Positions 35,562-47,090 of a stretch of 64,000 bases of DNA are shown one piece after another. This DNA comes from Thermothelomyces thermophilus ATCC 42464 (taxonomy: Eukaryota; Ascomycota; Sordariomycetes; Sordariales; Chaetomiaceae): contig NC_016476.1 in assembly GCF_000226095.1 (NCBI RefSeq), positions 992,001-1,056,000 on the forward strand. Direction: 5' to 3'. Under the pieces are notes generated by a model, which ran no database searches, was not told the origin of the DNA, and saw only the letters and a program-made list of their open reading frames with translations. Position 1 is the first letter of the stretch. Each line of letters opens with the position of its first letter. The position numbers and the translations under genes were made by a program.

Positions 35562-38008
35562 TGTAGGCTAAACCAAAACTCCCATTTAGGGTGAGCAGAA
35601 CTGTCAATGGGTATTTAAGGTTCTACAATCATGAGCGGGATCGAACTCAACAACGCAACAAAAGTCGAGAACAAAGGATCAATGTCGAGTGTGGTCTGGA
35701 GGGCGAGGAGCGGTGTCTGGTTTTAACTTAAGGTTTCGCTTGTGAAGAGATATGAGAAAAAAGGACTCAGTTAAACATAGAATGCTAATGTTCAATCTTT
35801 GTTGGAATTGGTAACACGATCCTGGTGTGACGGAAGCGAGTGTAATTTATCTGATGGGAGGCGCTCTGATGGTGAAACGCCCGGGACAGATCTGCTGAAC
35901 AGGTTATATCTACTTGATTGATCCATAAACAATGAGCACAAATCTGAACCGGCACCATATCTCCTTTGAACTCTAGTGGTTGATAGAACTCTCTAGGAGC
36001 TAACAGTCACAGCCGGATTACTCCTTAATTAGATCTGCCATTATGAAGCATGGCGGCTAAGAGGCGATATTATACTAGATTGGTCTTTTGGCCCGGGAGT
36101 GGTAAAGACCAAATATTTACTTTCTTATCTATATGTTTGAGAGAGGATCCGAAGAGTCCAGCAGTTATTTGCAGCTTCTTGAGGGAATCAGATGAGCGTG
36201 ATGGGAGAAGGTTTGGTTTGTTGCAAGCTTCCCACCCGAGTTTCTCACTTTTCCAATCATCAAGGCAGAGTTCGTACCAAAGTAACGCGATCGGGCGGGT
36301 ATATTTCGGTCGCAATGCTGGGAACAGTTGCACATGGCTGCTGAATGACTAATTATAGCAACAAGAAGAATCCAAAATCTGGACTTCTCGAAACAATAAG
36401 TGGGCAATCGCTCATAAATGTAGGCAAGCGACTGACATACCAAACCTTCTACTTCCCGTACTCCACAGATATCAGAACACAGCTAGGATTTACCAGAGAG
36501 GTTCCGCAAGTCATTCTGATTCATTCAGATACCCTGGTATGACCGATGAGAAGCGCTGGTTTTCAGGTTTTGATCAAGGTTGTGCTTGTTATCCAACAGT
36601 GTCATAAAGATCTCAGGCTAGAGGGCTACAAACATGCCTCAGACTTTCAAACCAGTAGCTTATTACTTATCTTCAATGAGTTATTGTCTAGATGTTGATC
36701 TGGACCAGTAAGAAAATATAGAAAGTAGAATGGCCATAATTAATTAATAATTGACAAATTGGAACTCTAGACACAAGCCTACGACAAGAGTCAAAGCAGT
36801 ACTTAGTTGAACCCTTGAATGTTATGGAGCAAAGAACCAACAAAGTATTGATTGGTTCGGTTAACGGCCGGCCATTGTCTCAATTCCAGGAATGAAACAG
36901 GCAAGGTGTCTATTACCTGACACCCCTACATCCTCATGCAAGGTCAAGTAAGATTGGTACTGTAGTGACTTGTGAAGAGCGTCTTACCCCCTCCTATACG
37001 AACTCTGTACCCGATCACGCAGCAAGACGCAACTTGCGGAGAAATAACCGCACCACAGGACTACCTTGCCATCCATCTAGTTCAGAATGCGTCTCCTAAA
37101 GAGGTCTACAAAATATAAGAAATTTAGAACTCCAGCAAAGATGTTGTGTGCACTTTGGACTCAAGCGTGAGCATGAGCGAGAGCATCTCCGTCAACTTGC
37201 TGGTCGGGTGAGATCCTTTCCGGCCCTCCGCACATTAACATGGGAAATAGCTGAGCTGTGGAGCGGGCCTGGCTTATGCCGGGAGCCGCGCGGCTGGTCT
37301 AAGGCGACTGGGACCAATACAGTTTGGCGCCCGCCGCAAGGTGCTGAGTCCTCTGTTCTCCAGCCCCGGGCTTACCGTAAGGCTCACCACTCCGCAGCCA
37401 ATGCACAGCTGATAAGCAATCTCGGACTGAGCGATGTCAAAAGAGCCCGGATGCCCTCTGGTGGGGGACTACGAGCAATAGTAGTAGTTAAGCCTTGAAA
37501 AAAAATATCTTGAGGTTCAGACTAGGATAACACTAGTACTAAGGATCAAGGTGTATGTAATGTACACACGTATATCACCTGATGGAAGGGTGTCTGGTCT
37601 GACTGATGGCACTGAGGATTGAGAATGACGATGACCAGAGGCGGCCTCTGGTCCTCTTCTGGCCCATTCTCGGACCCTGCGCCGCCCCAGCTCCGCCACT
37701 CCACTAACAAAGGAACCACCCCAGCACGTGGCGGTGGGCCAATGAAACAACCGCTGTCGTGTGCCGGTGGCGCCTGACTCCTGAGCCGGCGCTCCGACGT
37801 TGCGTGTGCCGCTGCGGTGCTAAATTTGCGCGTCAGGCGGGAACGCGAGGGGAGGTGGGAACACAAGCGAGTTGTTGGGAGGCGTTCTTGAGAGTCCGAT
37901 ACTATTACTATATCCCTATTTAACAATCTATCGAACCGATATATCGTCCTCTGAATCTCCACTACGGCTGCCCTGACAGAGTCTAATCGATTTTTGATTT
38001 TACGACAA
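35562..38008. other. Gene-poor region
   Basis: About 2.4 kb with overlapping short frames on both strands (for example 36050-36352 plus and 36070-36333 minus), none with recognisable domains or clear coding bias. AT-rich patches (about 36700-36760) alternate with normal DNA. No RNA gene was found. Confidence 0.4.
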
Positions 38009-38197
38009 ATGCCACAAAGTACTGAGCTTCAGAACTTCCACATTCTCGAGTCCCAACTCGCCGCCATCAGCCACCGCATTTTCCAGGGAGTCGTTGCCGT
38101 TGCAGCCACCACACCAACTCTCCGAACAACGGGCCGCAACACAACACCATCATCGGGGTTCTGGACACCTCCGCCTAAGGACCTGACCTTGAGGTAG
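38009..38197 (+). other. Possible upstream ORF in the HAL2-like leader
   Basis: A 62-codon frame (MPQSTELQNF... to TAG at 38197) lies 119 bp before the start codon of the nucleotidase gene and may be part of its 5' leader. It has no known domain. If the transcript starts upstream of it, it could dampen translation. That depends on the transcription start, which is not known. Confidence 0.25.
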
Positions 38198-38220
38198 CCA
38201 GAGGCACCATAGCCATTTAA

Positions 38221-38315
38221 TCTACGATTTACCCCGCAACTAATCAACAACAACGACAAACAACGACAAACAACATCAAACAACATCAAACAACAATCAC
38301 CACACAGCCACCAAA
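38221..38315 (+). promoter_or_regulatory. CAA-rich 5' leader
   Basis: Immediately before the ATG at 38316 runs a chain of near-repeats of CAAACAACATCAAACAAC and CAACAACGACAAACAACG (about 38245-38300). Such unstructured CAA-rich leaders are typical of well-translated fungal messages. The start context CCAAAATGA is also favourable. Confidence 0.55.
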
Positions 38316-39851
38316 ATGACGGTCTCATCCTTAACTCACCCCCCCTTCGCCCACGAGCTCCTGATTGCCCAACTCGCGGTGCAGCGCGCGGCGCTGGTGA
38401 CGAAGCGCATCCTCGCCTCCGTCAACGCCGCCGCCAGGATCACAGCCTCCCCGCCGACGCTCTCCCCGTCCTCCTCCGACCTCGACACGTGCGCCTCTCC
38501 GGCCTCCTCACCAGGCGACCACACCACCACTACCCGCTCCTCTTCGATCTCGCAATACCTTCACCCCACCACAGCCGCCTCCTCCTCCTATTTTCCCGCT
38601 TCCACCTCTCCTTGGACTCCCCTCTCCCCTCACTCTCCCTCAACCTCACCACCACTACCAGCAGCGGCAGCAGGAGATCCACAACAGCAGCACGAGCACC
38701 ATCACCAGCTTCTTCCTCAGTACTCAGCGGCGGGCGAGGCGGAGGCGAACGCGAACGCGAACGAGCCGCCGCGGCGGCTGTCGGTGGCCAAGCGGGACGC
38801 GTCGCCCGTGACGGTGGCCGACCTGGCGGCGCAGGCGCTGCTGGTCGCCGCCCTGCGCGCCGCCTTCCCGGCGGACGCGGTCCTGGGCGAGGAGGACGCG
38901 TCGGCGCTGCGCGCGGACCCGCTCCTTGCCGCCCGCGTCTGGGACCTCGTCGACGCCGCCCGCCTCGAGGACGAGGCCAGCGAGCGCCTCCTCGGCCCCC
39001 GCCCCCGCGACCTCGCCGAGATGATGGCCCTCATCGAGTTCGGCGGCGGCGGCGGCGGCGGCGAAGGTGGCGGTGAAGGTGGTGGTGGTGGTGGTGGTGG
39101 GGGGGGGGGAGCAATGTCGGCAGAGGAGGCGCTCGCGGCCGGGAGGAGGGTATGGTGCCTCGATCCGATCGACGGCACCAGCGCGTACATGCAGGGCGGG
39201 CAGTACGCCATCTCGCTGGCGCTCCTGGATTGCGGGCGGGAGGTGGTGGGCGTGCTGGGGTGTCCGAACTGGAGGTTTGAGGAGGGCTTGCCGGCGGGCC
39301 AGTGGCGGGTGCGGGAGCACGCCGTGGACGAGGACGGGATGGGCCTGATGCTGTCGGCCGTCCGGGGCCAGGGGGCGACGGTGCGGCCGATGGGTCCGGG
39401 CGTGCTGCGGGAGGGCAGGAGGTTGGACCGGGGCCGCGGCAAGGCGACGGTCGACCTGCGGGACGTGCACTTTGTCGACTCGGAGAAGAGCCCGGCCACG
39501 CTGACGGAGAAGGTGCGGGAGCTGGCGCGGCTGGCCGGCGCGTCCCACCGCGGCACCAACCTCTACTCGTCCCACGTCCGCTACGCCGCCGTGGTGCTGG
39601 GCGGGCGGGAGTTTGTCCAGCTGCGCTGGCCCAAGCCCGAGAAGGGCCCGTGGTCCATCTGGGACCACGCCGGCTCCCAGCTCATCTACACCGAGTCCGG
39701 CGCCGGCAAGGTGACGGACTTGTATGGAAAGCCCATCGATTTCACTGCGGGCTGCAAGCTCTCCAACAACCGGGGCCTGATCACGGCGGATGAGAGCATT
39801 CATGACCAGATTCTGGCCTTGGTCGATCGCATGAGGAATGCCGAGGTTTAG
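38316..39851 (+). CDS. 3'(2'),5'-bisphosphate nucleotidase, HAL2/MET22-like
   Basis: Single exon, 511 aa. It hydrolyses 3'-phosphoadenosine 5'-phosphate (PAP) to AMP, protecting sulfate assimilation and RNA metabolism, and belongs to the lithium-sensitive inositol monophosphatase superfamily. Landmarks in order: KRDASPVTVAD (about residue 158), GEEDAS (about 190), DPIDGT (about 283) and WDHAGS (about 449), which supply the metal-binding acids. The protein is much longer than the roughly 360 residues of yeast Hal2. There is a Ser/Pro/His-rich insert at residues 45-150 and a glycine run at about 243-266, encoded by GGC/GGT repeats and a G homopolymer. Both inserts fall between core motifs and are probably flexible loops. 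The middle of the gene is extremely GC-rich compared with its neighbours. Confidence 0.88.
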   Translation: MTVSSLTHPPFAHELLIAQLAVQRAALVTKRILASVNAAARITASPPTLSPSSSDLDTCASPASSPGDHTTTTRSSSISQYLHPTTAASSSYFPASTSPWTPLSPHSPSTSPPLPAAAAGDPQQQHEHHHQLLPQYSAAGEAEANANANEPPRRLSVAKRDASPVTVADLAAQALLVAALRAAFPADAVLGEEDASALRADPLLAARVWDLVDAARLEDEASERLLGPRPRDLAEMMALIEFGGGGGGGEGGGEGGGGGGGGGGGAMSAEEALAAGRRVWCLDPIDGTSAYMQGGQYAISLALLDCGREVVGVLGCPNWRFEEGLPAGQWRVREHAVDEDGMGLMLSAVRGQGATVRPMGPGVLREGRRLDRGRGKATVDLRDVHFVDSEKSPATLTEKVRELARLAGASHRGTNLYSSHVRYAAVVLGGREFVQLRWPKPEKGPWSIWDHAGSQLIYTESGAGKVTDLYGKPIDFTAGCKLSNNRGLITADESIHDQILALVDRMRNAEV

Positions 39852-40017
39852 GAGAGGGAGAAGGGGGGGGGGAGGGGGGAGGTGTTTGCACGACAAAACA
39901 CAAGACGACCCGTGTTGCTGCACATTTGGATGAGTGATGATTGCAACGGGAAAATGGTCGATTAATAATGGGATCTAATTATGATGTATTTTTTTTTTTT
40001 TTTACGCATTTATAGAC

Positions 40018-43000
40018 TCAAACCGACTCCCGCCTCCACAACTGTGTCAACCTTGCCGTGACCCCCTTTTTCGGCTCCTCGTTCCGATGCAGCGGGAGTG
40101 AGCCGGTGGAAGTTGCCCCGTCGGTGCCCTCCCACTCCTTCTGTTTGGTGAGCATGAACTCGCGGATCGCACGCGGCGACGCGGCGGCGAGATTGCTGCT
40201 GTCGTTCTTGTTCCGATTCACCACCGGGCGTATGAGGAAGACGAAGCATGACCGGAACGCCCTGAATACCCATTGCCGAGCCTGCTCGTTGAAGGCGAGG
40301 GCGAGCGACAAGGTGATCACGATGCTCGAGAGGACGACTGAGGCGAGTTCAGTCAGTAAGGTGTATGATTAGTACGGTCAGCGCAACGCAGCAAGCTCGA
40401 AAACTCGAAAGGGAGAGATTTCTGCTTACACATCCACATGAACTGTGTGCCCATGCTCATCGTCCCGCTGTCGAGTTCCTGGGCGTTCATACCGAACACG
40501 GTCGCGAAGAAGGAGAGCGGTAGCTGAATATGACATGTCAGTAATCTGGCCTCGGAACCTTCTTGTTCCAAGGGGCTCTGTTGGTGGCATTCGACGTACG
40601 AAGAAGATGGTCACGACGGTGAACACCACGATGGATCTGCCCTGGATGACAGTCTCATCTGCCCTGCGGATTGCCGCCTTTGCCTCGATGATACCAGCCT
40701 GCTGTTGTTTCATATCGAGCAGTTCACGGAGCTGTAATTGATCACGAGGCGGTCAGCAAGCCACATCATCCCCAGGTCGAGTCCCATCCAGAACCATGCC
40801 CCCGATATCCGACACAGAATGGCACTGCCACCCCCCTCGCCCAACTTACCTGACTTCTCGTGTTTGCCTGCCGCTTCTCGAGATTTGCCAGCTCGTCTCG
40901 TCGCAGCTTCATGTCCAAGATCAACTGCCCCGCCCTGTCGATGGCCGTCTTCAAGCCGTCTGGGGGGTCGGAGCTCAAGCCCCGCAGGGCCTTCTCGAAG
41001 TCTCCCATGACGGTGATCTGCTGCGTGAAGATCTCCTGCATGATCTGCAGCTGATCGATGACATTTTGGGCCTCCATTAGAACCGACCACTCAAACTTGA
41101 TGTTGAGCGTCTTGCGCAGGAGCTCCTCGTCCGTCTGGAGGGGGTCCTGGTTGTTCATCCTCTTGACGTCGCGGCCGAAGCGCTCGTACGCCTCCGTCTT
41201 CTTCTCCGACTAATAGAACCAACCACCCGACGTGTCATGTCAGCAAAATGTGGTGGTGGCCTTGATATCAAATCGGCAACAACGAGGCGCTTTGCTTACG
41301 ATATTGGAAATGGCGGAGCCAAACATGTCGACCACTTCGGGTCGGAGGTCGGGTTTGGTCCGGTCAAAGAACACCTTGGAGCACTCGTCGATGATGACCA
41401 GGGCCAGCTCGTAGATGGACGTGATCTGCTTGGTGTCGGCTGCACCGAGACGGTCTCGAATTGCCCTGTGGACAGCCGATGGGTCCGGGTTATTACGGCC
41501 CCATCTCCGGGGGAACGCTGTGAGGATGGTGTCTGTGATGGTCAGTCAGCCCCGATATTATTATTATGTCTGACAACCCTCCCAGGCTCCCGGGAACCCC
41601 AGTCACCCTCCCCTAGGGTCATTCGAAACGTGCGCAAGCTAAAACTTACTCTCATCCAAGATCCATAGCCATAACTGGTCGACCACCACCACCCTAGGAA
41701 TGGCCTCGGGGTCGTTTCTCATGCGCGTCCCGCGGTAGACGACCTGCTGCCGGTCTCGGTGGGCCGTGTCTTCCGAGGTCCAGTTGTAGTACTGCTCGAG
41801 CGTGCGGCGGGGATGGAGAGGGGACTGGGTGCACAAGTGGTCCGTGATGAGACGCCAGTCGGCCGCCTCGTCGATGAGCTGGTAGAGCTTGGCGGCCAGC
41901 CAGATGTAGCGCCCGAGAGGAGACTGCGGCCGCCAGGGGGGCGCGTCGTAGCTCCAACCGCCGAGCTCCGAGGCGGTGCTGTCCATGCGGCTGGCCATGG
42001 CCCTCGCCCGCTCGACCACCGAGCTCCAGGTTCCTCTCCGCTTGCTGTCGCGCTCAAAGGCGAACTGCCTCTCGTGCACATGCTGCGTCTTTCGGATGAC
42101 GTTGGTCATCCTCGCCAGCCGCTTCTCGATTTCCCAGTGCAAGTAGGGCATCTTGGCGGGGGGATTTCGTCAGTTTCTATCATCATCACCGATGGGCGAG
42201 CACGTGAGTGGTGGTTAAATAATACAGCTGGGTTTCACTCACGAATAGCACAATATCCCGAGACTCGGAGGACCGAAGATACGTCTCAGTCGTCTCTTGT
42301 AACGATCCCTCAGAGTGACGGACTTGGCCCTGGCCTTGACCGTGGTCCTGGGGTGTGCTGCCCGGCTGGTCGCCAGTGTCTTCTTTCCACGGCGCCGACG
42401 GCACGAAGGCGCAGCGGGGACGGATCTGGCGCGAGTGAGGTGGCAGGTGGTTGCTGCCTCCGCCCCTTTCCTGTCCGTGCCAGAGCTCCCTCTTCAGGAG
42501 TTTCTCCGTGTTTGACTGCGTTTTCTTGGTACTCGGCTGGTAGAGCCCGCGCTGAGACAGGCCCCGTGTGGGATCCAGCTGGGAGCTGTCCTCTTCATAA
42601 TATCTCGCGATGGCGTCCTCAAAGCCTGGTCAGCAAACAAAACGTTGATGTCACTAGGGGAGAAGAAGACGTGAGGAATAATAGCTTGGTGAGCTAGCTA
42701 CCTCTACCCATTTCATGTTATTGGCCTGCAGGTGGAAGTATCGTAGCTGTGTCCTGTCAGGCGATCTCTTCAGGGGCGTTCGTTCCTCGTCGTACAACAA
42801 TTTCTGCATCGCGATCTTCTGATGCGGAAACTTGCCGTGGCAGAGCGGGTGGTCGAGCGTGACGCCACCCTTGCCCTTTTTGAAGGCCATGATCCAGCCA
42901 TTGTATCCATAGTTGGGCTCGGCCGGGTTGTCGTCGACGTTGTAGTCGATGGCGTCGAGCCCGGGAACGAAGCTCTCCGGGGCCACCGAGTTCCGGAGCT

Positions 43001-43406
43001 CCTCGTATTGGTAGTTTGGCTGTGACCACTGCTCTACTTTCTTCAGGATCAAGCGCTGCCTGTTGAGCTGCTGTCTGCGGTAGCCGCTTGACCGAGCGAT
43101 TCCCACCTCAAGCCGGTGGAGTTCCTCTTTGCAGCCCCGGCCGGCCTGGCTTCTCCAGGCATGGTGGGCTTTCTCCAGGGACGCGAGCAGAGTGGTCGAG
43201 TCGGTCCCGGAGAGCCGGTGCTCCTCGAAGTACTCCCTCAGGTGCCGGATACGGCGCAGCTCCTTCCTGACGATCTCTCGCTCATGGTCCGAGAACTTCT
43301 CGTACAGCTCCTTTCTCTTGGAGAATCTCGAAGCCAGGAAGGCAGCCCATGCATCCGCGGGCGGCACCGGATCAACATACGCGTCGTCAACGATGTACAG
43401 ACCCAT
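40018..43406 (-). CDS. CorA-like Mg2+ transporter-domain protein
   Basis: Eight exons on the minus strand: 42702-43406, 42243-42617, 41650-42151, 41300-41532, 40850-41209, 40600-40731, 40430-40523 and 40018-40337. All junctions keep frame and use canonical donors; the protein is 906 aa. The long N-terminal part has the fungal signatures ANNMKWVEDAIARYYEE, PYLHWEIEKR and DENTILTAFPRRWG. Near the C-terminus are helices typical of CorA (QLQIMQEIFTQQ), then a first membrane segment (VVFTVVTIFFLPLSFFATVF) ending in GMN, the signature of CorA channels, and a second membrane segment (SSIVITLSLALAFN). The basic tail is cytosolic. Family members are predicted membrane proteins, but whether this large fungal subfamily moves magnesium is not shown. 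The N-terminal start is the first Met of exon 1; an extra upstream exon is possible. Confidence 0.85.
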
Positions 43407-44439
43407 CGGTGCACAGCCTCAGTCGTCTGGGTCTTGGTTCGTTTGGGGGAACGAACACCCTTTGAGCCAAGCGCCAACGGTTTTGTGAAATCTATCTAGT
43501 TTTTCTCCTGGCTTCTGACATTTCTCCGAATCCAGCCCGGGGCGTTGCCAAGCAATCTGTTGGCTCGTAACTTGCCGAACCAATCCGTGAAGGGAAGTTG
43601 TGGGATCCACGCCCGCCCGACCACTCACCACCGGCGCGGATCATCACGGCCCCAGCAGAATACGACACTGTTGTGCTCGCCAAGATGCTTACCTTCCCCC
43701 ACCCTTGGCTGTCGTTGTCATCCTCCGCGTGGTCTGGCCAGCGATGTATGTACATACTCCGTACACAGTACATGTGTACACATACATACATTACACTACA
43801 CTGCACTATACTACATACGCTAGTGCACGGGAGCGGAATGGGGAAACTGGCGGACGGGAGGCGGTGAAGATTGACATTTCTGTCGATCTCACCGCCTTCC
43901 TGCCTCCCCTTTTTTGCAGATGGGGCCGATGGAGCTCATGCAAAAGTCTCTCTCACATGCAGATCACTCGCGCACTACCATTGACCTGGAAAGAAGCGGC
44001 TAACCTAGCTTCTCGAGGATTGGTCATTCATGCTTGGGGTCATTGAGTTCCACCGCTAGCGATGGTCCACGTCAAGTTCCACGTCAGGAAGAGGGTGTGT
44101 ACTACTCCGTGCGCATGCGATGTGTACACACATACGTCTCTGTAGACACTACGGAATACTCCGTACCTAACCACAGATTACAACGCACAATTGACACGTC
44201 CTGACAACCTCCAGCTAAAATTCTCTTTTCGTGATGACACTAAAATAGGCTTATTACGCTAAAGAACTTTGGTTGGCACTTGCTAGTAAGCAGTGGGCTA
44301 TTAAATTGCCAGGTAAACAGGTAAACAGTCATATTATCTTCTTATTGTGCAACGCTTGAAGAGCAATTTTGGAGTAGAAACATCAAAACTTGAATAATTC
44401 AACATTAATTGGTGATTAATACCTAAGGTTTGGGTACTG
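43407..44439. other. Intergenic region with TACATA repeats
   Basis: About 1 kb upstream of the CorA-like gene with no supported gene. It contains ACTCCGTAC motifs (about 43755 and 44150) and a TACATACATACATTACAC patch (about 43782-43800). Confidence 0.4.
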
Positions 44440-45500
44440 AGTACAGGTAACGGGAAAGAAGTGAGGCCCAGCACTCTCCTCTGCGTCCTCCTTACCATGC
44501 TCCACGTTCTTGTCACCCGCCTTCTTCTCCATTTCGTACTTGATGTTTAGCTCGGAGCACAATGTCACCTCGCTCTCGAGCCAGCGGGACAAACCCGCCA
44601 CCCGGCAACGGCGATGCCCACGTACCAAACCATCTTGATCGATCATGTTGCTGTCAGTATATTATATATCCGGATTACCTCAACACGAAAGGCCGGATTC
44701 GGAATGACATCGAAGGAGCAGACTGTGGATAACGCGCGGGCAAAGCTTCAGATCCAGGCAGGTGAGGCAGCAACTAGGCCTCGTCCAGCGGTGTCTGCAG
44801 AGCTGGCAAGAGGATGGTAATCATGAGGCCGGAGCCGGCGGCGCAGAAGAGCTGGAAGCAGGCCCATGTGGCTGAACAGACCGTATGAGACGTTGCAAGA
44901 GCTACTTGAATGAGGGAAGGTGCAGCGGCTTAGAACGGCCGAGCTTGAAGAACGGGAAGTCAACGATGATGGCGAAAGAGAACAGGTCGGCGAAGAGCCG
45001 CAAGGCGCCGACGCCGGGACAGAAGGTCGACCAGGCCAGGATACCCTGCAAAAATATGGGAATCGACGACGGGTGCTTACCTAGGTTACCAAGCTACACT
45101 CGGAATGCTAGGAAGAGCCCAATACCAACGAGACCGAGAGCCGGTAGAGGAAGATGACCTTTGCGAACACTACGATTAACGGTCCCTCCCCAGAATATAC
45201 CAACGACAACCGACTCCGACGAGCCATGAAGATGACATCGATGTTAAAGGCGATGCACCGGAGCTTCGTTTCCTAAGGAACCTGCCGGCGGGACGGGCAT
45301 GCGCGGAGCAAACAAACAAAAAAAAAAAAAAGAGGCAGCGAGAGTAATAACAATCACCAAGACATAAGCACCCGCGGCAAGTAACACAAATGGTAGCAGT
45401 CCAGGAGCAGAAAAGGAAAGGGCTCACCTCCACTGATGGCCAGGCCGATGTAAAAGACCCAGCACCAGGTAATTCTTACGTTCGGTCGAAAGGACACCGG
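44440..45500 (-). pseudogene. Decayed MFS drug-efflux transporter
   Basis: Scattered minus-strand fragments match conserved segments of a fungal DHA-type major facilitator transporter, in the right order but in different frames. These are TWCWVFYIGLAISGG near 45427-45475 (the family motif is WRWCFYINLPxGG), KVIFLYRLSVSLVLGLF near 45095-45160, STFCPGVGALRLFADLFSF near 44980-45055, GLMITILLPALQTPLDEA near 44777-44835 (the family motif is LLPAVQAPLDE), and a hydrophilic tail around CSELNIKYEMEKK near 44545-44590. No continuous gene can be built with plausible introns, the first half of the transporter is mostly missing, and stops and frame changes intervene. It is best read as a dead copy. It lies in a gene-poor stretch. 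Confidence 0.5.
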
Positions 45501-47090
45501 GAAAGGGCCCAAAGGCAGTGTCAACAGCAGACAGTATCTGGACGGCGGCCATGTAATTAGTTTCCTCCCGTCGCGGAGTGGTACCAGGTCGGTGGGATTA
45601 GGTAATATTGATCATCGGGCCAATACCGTCGCCGAGGCCCTCAGGGGGCCGGTCGGTAAAGGAGGGTAACTACATAATAATTACCGGTCAGCAGCATGCT
45701 CTAGCGCGTAATACGGCGCTCGTGATGATGACGGCGATCTCGATGGCCAGGTACAGGCCCGTGAATACTGACGAGGGTGCGATGTCCCGGAAGCGCACCG
45801 ACTGTGTTCCTTCCTGTGCGAAGCGCGCGCGTTGTGCCGCGGCCGTCCCACGTCGTCTTTAATTAACATGCTGCTACCGCCCTCTACCCCCGTATCCATC
45901 TCCTCCGACATGGACGTTCCGGACTTCGTCCGCCAAGAAACCCGAATGCCAAAAAAAAAAAAGGAAAAAAAAAAGGTAGAAGGCTACCGCGTATCTTCCT
46001 AGAGCTTTCTCTGTCTTTGCAAGTTGAGCGATCGGGCAGGTGAAGTCGAACTTGAACTTAATCTCAGGCAAGTCCGGGGCGTGACAGAGTCAGCCGACTC
46101 TGGGAGGTCAGCTAGGCACAATAGATAGTGTTGAATACTGGGTGGTGACCTTTGACAGGAAGCCGACAGCTGCTGATTAAATCAAGGAAAAGAAGAAAAG
46201 AAAGCAGCCTTTACGAGAGCGTTGATGTGTTGGATACCTATTAATTAGACAGGGAGTGTGTTGACTCGCCCTTTCGCCCATTTTCTTGGTGTGTTTCGGC
46301 CACGTTGGGTCAGTCTATCTTATTCTGGCACTCAGAGTGCCCTTACTTACGCCCCAGATACCACTTCTGCTGTTTCAACCCGTCCGCCCACCATGCCCGG
46401 TCCCAGTGACGAGTGCCGTGGGCGGTCCGAAGCAGTGAGTACCTACTCAACGTCACCACGCCGGCCGTCGCAAGGAACCCTGTCCGTGTGCTGGAGTGGC
46501 AGAAGAAGCGCCGGATTTCCGGTGCGTTGTTCGAGGGCGGTGCGCGTGCCAGATCGTATGATGGCCATTGCTGAGGATGGGGGTTTGAAGTTTTGTAATT
46601 AATGATAGGTATTCTATCGTCATGATATGAGACTGTCGTCATAAAAAAGAAACAATTAGGACTGAACAATAAGGGCGCTGAATGGTGATGCTCGAAATAT
46701 GTTTTACCTACCGGGTGCTCTAATGTGGAATGAAGGGTAGACAAATTCCCCTCTTCGATGACATTTGGCACTGACCGGTTGTGCTATGTCGTGCCGCCCC
46801 TAATTTGTCTTTTTATTTTCTCCGACATTCCGTACTGGAACGCCGTGAGATGTGATACCTGCGATACCTCCTGTGGCGTAAGGCCATGCCAAGAGCCAGC
46901 AGGTACTCTTAGTCCGAGGCTCGCGCAAGGGTGTCCGTAGGATATGTGCGAGAGGTGTGTGTCAGGGAGCGATTGGTCCGGGAGGACACAAGCCACCTCA
47001 GAAAGAAGGGGGGGGGGGGGGTGTATATGTACATACATACACAAGTGATGGGACAAGGTCATGTTCACCATTTCGGTTTGCCAATAAATG
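45501..47090. other. Gene-poor region with weak frames
   Basis: Holds possible upstream debris of the MFS relic (minus strand, about 45690-45910, containing SSVFTGLYLAIEIAVIITS), A-runs at 45948-45974, a G-run at about 47008-47020, a TACATACATACACA patch at about 47027-47045, and a 142-codon minus-strand frame (46343-46771) with no recognisable domain. No gene is asserted. Confidence 0.35.

Noticed and set aside
36050-36352. 100-codon plus-strand frame with GSGKD, resembling a P-loop
   Set aside because: The motif is isolated, the antisense strand is equally open, and there is no other NTPase signature.
37140-37500. Possible tRNA or small RNA in a GC-rich patch
   Set aside because: No cloverleaf, A/B boxes or terminator T-run could be arranged.
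38717-39923. Frames of 280 and 399 codons antisense to the HAL2-like gene
   Set aside because: The region is extremely GC-rich, which keeps antisense frames open by chance; the sense frame carries all the catalytic motifs.
46343-46771. 142-codon minus-strand frame
   Set aside because: No recognisable domain, no supporting exons, lies in decayed DNA. Kept only as a remark in the gene-poor region.
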